Shown here one piece after another: positions 36,901 through 45,900 of a DNA stretch of 64,000 nt. The stretch spans positions 49,968,872-50,032,871 of the forward strand of contig NC_134844.1 in the NCBI RefSeq assembly GCF_965363235.1. Direction: 5' to 3'. Both the position numbers and the translations under genes were made by a program. The DNA comes from Mytilus galloprovincialis (taxonomy: Eukaryota > Mollusca > Bivalvia > Mytilida > Mytilidae). Position 1 is the first letter of the stretch, and each line of letters begins with the position of its first letter. The notes beneath the pieces are model-generated. The model had not been told where the DNA came from, did not search any database, and was given only the letters and a program-made list of their open reading frames with translations.

Positions 36901-39900
36901 CATTAATATACATACTGAAGTCGTCATTATTGAGAGCCAAAATATCATCCAAATATCTAAAAGTATTATTAAATTTGTTTATCAGATGTTGTTTCGATGG
37001 GTCTTTGCTTATTTTTGTCATAAATTGTAACTCATAACAATACAAAAACAGGTCCGCAATAAGTGGTGCACAGTTAGTCCCCATTGGAATTCCGATAATC
37101 TGACGATATACGGAATCCTCAAAGCGAACAAAAATGTTATCTAGTAAAAAATCAAGGGCATATATAGTATCAAAGCATGTCCAATTAACATAGTTTTTTT
37201 GTTTATTGCTACTAAAAAATGACCTAAAAGAGTTTGAACATATATATTCACATTCTGATTTTTTGAATGCCCATTTAATTAGGTGTGTGAATTTTTTCTT
37301 AATGAGAATGTGAGGCAATGTGGTATACAGGGTAGAAAAATCAAAACTTTGAACAGATTCAAAATCACCAATATAAGCATGCAATTTATCAAGTACTTCC
37401 AACGAGTTCTTGACACTCTAAAAGTAATTTATTCCACTATTTTCGAAGGCCTTATTTGAACAATTTATTATCAGGTTTTTAATTGTACCAAGTGTGCTGG
37501 TAAGAAACTACTACGACAATAAAGATCAGCTGCAGCAACCCATGTCCAATTTCAGCGAGGATGTGTCAAAATGTTTCTCTACAATGGTTTTAGACCCGAT
37601 TTTTAGGCCTAAAAAACATTTCCTAACACTTCCAATCATACCGTCCTTATAAAAAATATATAAAAGTCGTGGTAATCATACCCTGGATCTTTTCATCCCA
37701 TAGCTCACTATTTGCACAGCTCCATCGATCGGTCTCTCTCTCTTTGCCCAGACGGTGGTCAGCTGTTTGTTTAGTCTTTCACATCCCCAAGTGCGGATAG
37801 TTTTCCCTTTCTAGCACAAGGTAATAATTTTTGTGTCAACATCTTTAATGTCTTTGACAATCCAGGGTGAGTCCTCACCTACTTCTCGCCATTTGAGAGT
37901 TTCCTCGTCAGTATTTTCCAAAATTTCTACATGTTGCGCCATATTCTCTCTCTGATCAGACATATTTGTAATCTTACAATCCATTGTGTTAATTCTGTCT
38001 GTGTTTTTTTTGTGTGTTTTCTTTCTTCCACAAAGATACATTTTCCCTCGACCCCATCCCCCCTACTTTTTCCCCTTCAACCCCAACCATCCACGTTTTC
38101 CCCTCACAACCTCGTCAACGAGCGTGCAAGATTTTCTGATATTTAGGTCCGGTCCCAGCAGAAATTCCCCTCAAAATGTTCACGCGTATTTCGATATTTA
38201 AGTCCTTCGTTACTCCGCGGAACATATTAACTATATACTTTTTGTTCCTCTCTTTATAAGCTTTCGAATGAGGTATAAGGTAGATCTTAAATTAAGGGCT
38301 GAAGGGTCCAAGCAGTCCATTCCATTATTCAAAATATCCATTTCATTATTCAAAATAGACTATTTTTTTTATTTTCACGCGTATTTTGGCATTTGGGTCC
38401 TCTGTAACCCCTCTAATGGTCATTGCGGCACATATTGTTTATTCTCAGTTTATTCCTCTATTAATAAGCTTTGATTTGGTGTAAAAATCTTTCCTTAATT
38501 AGGATCTAACGGGTTGCACCAGTCCATTCCATTATTCAAAATAAGCTATTTTTCAATGGTGAAGTGTACTAGTATTCCGATATTTAAGACCTTGATTACT
38601 CCTCTAATATGCGTTGCGGAACATTTTGACTATAAACATTTTGTTCCTCTCTTAATAGGCTTTTAAATGAGGTATACAATATATCTGTTATTAGGGGTTA
38701 AAGGGTCACATCAGTCTATTTCATTTTTTTTAAAACATCTATTTCATTATTCAAAATTGGCGATTTCTTAATTTTTAAGCGTAATTTGACATTTAGGTCC
38801 TCCGTAACCCCTTTAATGGTCATTGCGGCACATATTGTTTATTCTCAGTTTATTCTTCTTTCAATAAGCGTTGATTTGGTGTATACATTTTTCCTTAATT
38901 AGGATCCAACGGGTTGCAACAGTCCATTCCATTATTCAAAATAAGCTATTTTTCAATGGTGAAGCGTATTCCGATATTTAAGATCTTCGTTACATCTCTA
39001 GATCTAATATGCGTTGCGGAACATTTTGACTATAAACATTTTGTTCCTCTCTTAAAAGGGTTTTAAATGAGGTATAAAGTATCTCTGTAATTAGGGGCTA
39101 AAGGGTCACATTAGTCCATTTCATTATTAAAAATATTCTTTCATTATTCAAAATTGGCTATATTTTCTTCAATTTCATGGGTATTTTGGCATTTAGGTCC
39201 TCCGAAACCCCTCTAATTGTCATTGCGGCACATATTGTTAATTCTAAGTTTATTCTTCTATCAATAAGCGTTAACTTGGTGTATATGTGTTTCCTTTACA
39301 TAGGAGCTGAAGGGTTACACCAGTTTATTCCATTATTCAAAATAAGCTATTTCTTAATGTTAACGCGTAATTCAAAATTTACGTTCTTCGTAACTCCTCT
39401 AATATGCGCTGCGGAACATATTGACTTGATACCTTTTGTTCCTCTCTTAATAAGCTTTCGAATGAGGTATACATTTTATCTGTAATTAGGGGCAAAAGGG
39501 TCACATCAGTCCATTCCATTATTCAAAATTGGCTATTTCTTAATTTTGACGCGTATTTAGGAATTTAGGTCCTCTGTAACCCCTGTAATTGTCATTGCGG
39601 CACATATTGTTTATTCTCAGTTTATTCCTCTATCAACAAGCTTTGATTTGATGTATAAATCTTTCCTTAATTAGGATCTAACGGGTTGCACCAGTCCATT
39701 CCATTATTCAAAATAAGCTATTTCTTTATGGTGAAGCGTATTCCGATATTTAAGTCCTTCGTTACTCCTCTTCTATGCGTTGCGGAACATTTTGACTATA
39801 TATATTTTGTGCCTCTATTTATAAGTTTTCGAATGAGGTATAAAGTATATCTGTAGTTAGGGGCTAAAGGGTCACATAAGTTAATTTCATTATTCAAAAT

Positions 39901-42900
39901 ATTCATTTCATTATTCAAAATTGGCTATTTCTTAATTTTCACGCGTATTTTGGCATTTAAGTCCTACGAAACCCTTGTAATGGTCATTGCGGCACATATT
40001 GTTTATTTTCAGTTTATTCTTTAATCAATAAGCTTTGATTTGGTGTATAAATTTTTCCTTTACATAGGTGCTGAAGGGTTGCAGCAGTCCATTCCATTAT
40101 TAAAAATAAGCTATTTCTTATTGTTCACGCGTATTTCAATATTTCGGTCCTTCGTAACTCCTCTAATATGCGTTGCGGAACATATTGACCATATATCTAT
40201 TTTTAATCTCTTAATAAGCTTTCGAATGAGGTATAAGGTATGTCTGTAATTAGAGGCTGAATGGTCACAAAAGTGCATTTCATTATTCAAAATATCTATT
40301 TCATTATTCAAAATTGGTTATTTCTTAATTTTCACGCGTATTTGGCATTTAGGTCCTCCGTAACATCTCTAAAGGTCATTGCGGCACATATTGTGTATAC
40401 TCAGTTTATTCTGCTATCTGGGTTTATAAATATTTCCTAATTAGGGGTTGACGTGTTGCAGCAGCCATTCCGTTATTCAAAATAAGCTATTTTTTAATGT
40501 TAATTTCGATATTTATGTCCTTCGTTACTCCCTTAATATGCGTTGCGGAACATATAGCCTGCCTATATACCTTTTGTTTCTCTCTAAATAAGCTTTCGAC
40601 TGAGGTTTTATTTATATCTATAATTAGGAGTTGAAGGGTCAGAGAAGTCCATTCCATTATTCAAAATATCCATTTCATTATTCAAAATTGGCTATTTCTA
40701 AATTTTCACGCGTATTTTGGCATTTAGGTCCTCCGTAACACCTCTAATGGGCATTGCTGCACAATCGACTTATTGTTATTATAATCACAGGATGAAAAAT
40801 AACAAAGGTCCAGTGAAAATAAAAAAAAGACGACGTACATTATTTTAATTTCTATATATATGTTCTGGTATTCAGGTCGTCCAAACATTGAACCAAGGAA
40901 TTTCTGTTAAAAGTAGTTAGGAAAACCATCTAGTTTATCCTCCGAAACTAAATAAATAAATAAAATTATCAATCTAAAGGGTTTTTATTCTATTTTCTGA
41001 TATCAATTTAAATATTTGTTAGATAACACCAAAATGACGAATTTAGAAATACGGGATATAGCTATATTATAGTGTCACAGTCAATGTTTTTGTTTTTTTT
41101 ATTTCGCTATTCACCGCTTCAAGTTGAATAATGAAACATAAACTATTTCATTATTCATTATTTATTTTTAACATTGAATAGTGAATAGTGAACTATTTCA
41201 TTATTCATTATTGAATTTTGAATAAAGACTATGAATAATGGACGTACTTCAGCGCGGTTTCAGAAACTAGAGTCTCAACTTCATCCGCCAAAGTAGATCT
41301 TAGATGGATTTTGATATTTTGTTTGTGTCCAGTTTGCTCAAAAAGCTCACCTCGGATAAAAGTATTTATACATCTTTGGCTTTCAATTTTTTTTTTAGTT
41401 TCCTGATGGCGGATCTTTCAGAAAAAGCAGAAAATAATAAAAACATCGCACAGATTAAAAAATTTACTGAGTTTGCCTTGAATGTAAAACTTTTTACCTA
41501 CCATCTGAGTGTTTGACAGGTGGCAAATTTATTTCCTGTTCTACAAAGCCGTTTTTCTCCAATATCGACTGTATTTCTGTGTTTTTGACGTCTATTGATG
41601 CTTGCTGAAGTGGCGCTAATGAATTGTATGGTCTTTCAAATAATATGTCATAAAGTATACTATTCTTTTCAATTCTCGTATTGGCTTGCATAATATCTTC
41701 TCCATCATCGATGGTCAAAACGCAACTAGAAATAAGGTGGTCAACGATGCTCGGATCAAAATCTGTATGAAATATAATGTCGTTCAATATGTTGTAAATG
41801 CCATCCTTGCAGTCATCTAAAATATAATGTTAATCTACATATAACTGACTATATCAAAATACATTGCAAGTGTGAATTTAAAGTGTCTACAAACGACAGA
41901 TACTGTTACTGGGATGTACAATACCTCGTGATGTGTAAGACGTGTTTCCAATAAATGAATAAATAGGTGTTTACCTTTTTGTTGAGCTTATTTCTCAAAA
42001 CCGAGACATAGCGATTCTAGATTCTGTCGTCGTCGGCGTCGTCATCGATGATAGCGTCGGCGGATTCAACATTTAGGTTCAGACTATGGTTTAAACACCA
42101 ATTACTTTGCCAAACCTACATGGAGAGTTATGGAATCTGGACAGAATTTTCAAATTGATAATGACCAAAAGACAGTATTCAGAGCAAAAGTTTGAAAATA
42201 TCTATTTCTATTTTCCGTTCTTTACTGATATAAGGATTGAGTTTTTTTACAGTCAATATTAAGATTAGGTTTAAGGTTAAAGTTTTACAGTCATCAATAA
42301 CATTGTCAAACCTTCATTCTTATTGATGAAAGGAGTAGGTCCGGTAAGGGCCGATTATGGCCTCAAATTTCAAGTTCATCTGATGAAAGATTTTTGACAC
42401 TTTTTAAACACTTATTACAAGTGTCTATTTCAGTTGAATCAATAAGTTTATGTGAAAGATTTTTACTGATTTAGTCATTAAAAACGCTCCGATTCAAGCT
42501 TAAATATGAAAATTATATCAAATATGCCAAAAATGTCACTTTTCAGATGGTTTTGTCAAAAATGAAAGTGGCCGCATCCGTGTTCATCCTCAACCTTTAT
42601 ATATGTTATGTATTATCATCAAATATAACTTACATTTCAATATTAAGAATGAACACAAACCCAGCCACTTTCATTTAAGACGGAATCCGTCAAAAACTTA
42701 ACTAAAATGCTAAAATTGTGAAGATTTCAGTAATTTAGCATGAGTTAATGATGCTAGTTCCAGATATATGTGCATTGTTTTGTCAACAATAGCCCATCTT
42801 TATGTAGCAGAAGCATTCTACTTTCCAATGATAACTAACAATTTACATTTTAACAATTTTGTAAAACTACTATATTTTGGGGCCAAAAAGGGGTCTAACT

Positions 42901-45900
42901 GAACCTACTACTTTGGACAGAAGCTTGTTTATGACTAAAAGACTGTATCCAGAACCAAGTTAAAAAAATAGTTATTTTAATTTTTGCGTATTTTACTGAT
43001 AAATGGACTTATTTATTTATTACAGTTAACAAATACAAACAGTCTGGGGTTGAGGTTTGTTATTCATCAATTACTTTGTCACACCTTCATAGAGTTTCAT
43101 GAAAATTTGGCAGACGTTTTAGTGATTTGAAATAAGCCTTTGAAAATATATTTTCTCATTATTGGTTTTTTAGAGCGACTGGTTTTATACATTTAACATG
43201 TATAGACAGTCTGTTAACAATTCTGTTTTACATGATAAATTTGTTAACCTTTATAGATTGTTTTGAAACTTGGACAGAAGCTTATTGTCAAGACCAAGAA
43301 ATAGCACCTAATGCGGCGTTCACATAGTGCCGATTATGGCTCCCGTTTGAGATCAGATAGCACTAAGACACGAAAAGTTAAAAAGTCGGATAACTATCAT
43401 CATTGATCTGGAATCTCCTAACATTGTCTTAACGAAGTCGTATATGTTCGTAACATATTCCAACGGATCGGGAATGGTCTGTAGAGGTCGGTCAAGCGGT
43501 CAAGCTGGATGATTGAGTCCAGATTGCATCCACATCTTGCCGAATGCAAACCGTCTTTGTCAAAACCGTTCCGAAATAGTCCAGTTATCAATACGACATT
43601 TGGCAATGAAACCCACGTCAGAGTCCCGACAGTTACAGAACACAATACGACGGCGTCCAGGTAAAGCCGTGTGAAATGCGGTACTGCAGACTGTGATAGG
43701 CATCACCTGATCATCTCAAATATTGCGAAAGCTTTCTAACGGTTATATTCAGTCACCGTCAGTTCACTGTCTGATCAATGTCTTATTCCTGTTGGATCAC
43801 ATTCGGTCGAATCGGGACGCTGTTGGGACAGATTCAGTCGATTAGTATCATGCGAAAAATATAAAAACGAGATTATCGGGACAAATTCGGTTGGAAACGG
43901 CTGAATTTGAACGACTCCTGAACAATATCGTATTGTTGTCACGATTCAATAAACATTTTTACAAGTTTTTATATAAGTTTAAATTTCCAGCCACAATTCA
44001 AAGGATCTTGATCAGACTTTTGACAAACTTTCATCGGGAATGGTTCTGTCAAAGACGGCATGTAAAAATCGTGAATATAAACGTTTAAATTGTTTTTAAA
44101 ATCTGTATCTACTGATGAAAAGACTCACTTGTTTAAGTCAACATTGTACTTTTATAATGACAGCAGAAATCCCAGGTGAGAAACAGCATAGTGTTCTGTG
44201 GAACCCCTAACGAATTTTGGAAATATCTGCTGATTCAAATTGGATATATAATTACTTTTGTTTATTTCTCTAAACTGTTAAAATATCAAGAAGGTTTGAG
44301 TAAGAAACTAAGGTCCATTAGTTGACCATTTAATTTTCAGTGGGATGGGGATTTATTGCTGATAGAATATCCATTCTTACACAAGCTGTTAGTACGGCTC
44401 ATTTATTCAGCGCGATAATTATTTTCACTTTTTGAACACACCCTTTTCTTGCAAAGTCATGCATTTTGTAGGACAACATTTTAATTTCAATCATGTCGTG
44501 GAAAAGGTTATTTTTACATTTGAAACCAGTCCAAACTATTCATTTCCGACATCACCGCTTGTGTGACTAGGGAATAGAAGTATGGTCACTCAGATCTTCT
44601 TCCGATCTATCGTAAAACCCTTGCCAAAGGAGGCCGTCCGTTTGGCTGTACGTGATGTACACGTAATCATTTTCATCTCGGATGACCTCAATTACAGGGC
44701 CTACCTATTGTATTTATTGCAAATTTGTTCTTGTCCGGAAAATGCATGAAAAAATTGCCTCTCCAGACGTTTATCAACCGACAATAAATCAATCAATCAT
44801 TTTCAAAAGCCTTTGTTCACCTATTGTATAAGCAAACGTTATCGTGACATCTTTTAAGAATTCTCAAAGGTCTCCAAATCAATAGAACGGTTTTCTTAAG
44901 GTATCGTACATTAATCTTCGTGGGATAAACCATATTTTTATTACTTTAAGAAAAAAAATATAAAATTGTTCATTAACATCCAGGAATTTGTTGTAAAATC
45001 CACCCCCACACTTAATTTTCAAGAAACCAAACATTTTTCTCACTCCCCTCCCGGTTTATATGTATTTTCTTCTTAAAAACAATTTAAATTTAAACAATTT
45101 ATCCCCCCCCCCCCTTTTCCTAAAAATAAGATAGAAACATTTAAAAAAATGATTTAGTCTACGCCTTACTGATTCAAAAGTTTACAGATTTTTTTTTAAG
45201 TCTCTTCTATGTAATGTTTATTTAAATAACGTGAACATGTTTTTACTGCATGGCGCGTACAATTTTCATGTACAGGCAATTAAAACCGATGTGCAGATGA
45301 GAACAAATTCAAAACCAGTGTTAATTCTTTACATGAAACTAATTGTAATTAATAGTTATCCCACAAGGACGCGGTGTGTCAGTGTAAGATCACCCCGATG
45401 GCCGGAGGCCAGAGGATGATCTAACACTGACACACCAAGTCCGAGTGGGATAACTATTTTACATCCCAGCTGTTTCAGATTAGACGAATAAAACATTTAC
45501 AATTCATAAAATCTAGTTTAGAACGCCACACAACCATTAAAATATACTTTATGTATTACTATATGATGTATACCCTTTATGACCCCCGAACACGATGTGT
45601 AGATTTCAAACAATGTCAACTCGCCCCACTTGCCAATCGGCACATACTATATCGCCACTTTACACAAAAATCGCCCACTCTTGTTTATCGACTCGCCCTA
45701 CTTTTAAAAAAGTGTAAAATCAAATTGAACAATCAGTCTGACAACTCAATTATTAACGAAAAAGGTTTAAATCCCAATGAGTAAAGGTCTGCCAACTCGC
45801 CCCACTTATAAAAAGATCTTGCTTCCTTTGAGTATGTTAAATAACTGTTAGTTCGTATCCAGTCGTCCTGGTGTAGTGGTATGTGTCGTGGCTTAATATG

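Larger units (their letters stand above)
34221..41258. mobile_element. 7.0-kb DNA transposon with long inverted arms and 9-bp target duplication (Mutator-like)
   Basis: The left end ACCGCGCTGAAGTACGTCC and the right end, its reverse complement, are each flanked directly by TTCAGAAAC (34212-34220 and 41259-41267), a perfect 9-bp duplication. The inverted similarity continues for about 1.3 kb on the left (34221 to about 35530) and, with an expanded satellite, about 3.6 kb on the right (about 37640-41258). Long inverted termini with a 9-bp duplication are typical of Mutator-like elements; no transposase is recognisable, so the class is inferred. Both arms hold a relic frame starting MDxKITNxSDQREN. 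The central spacer contains Penelope-like copy B. The element sits in intron 3 of the CARD/NB-ARC gene. Confidence 0.75.

Noticed and set aside
34221-41258. Polinton-type element because of the long inverted termini
   Set aside because: The size (7 kb) and 9-bp duplication do not fit the usual 15-20 kb and 6 bp, and no hallmark gene was seen.
44605-44622. AGATCTTCTTCCGATCT resembles a sequencing adapter end
   Set aside because: Only about ten bases agree with the known adapter and both flanks continue in a repeat; a chance match is more likely than contamination.
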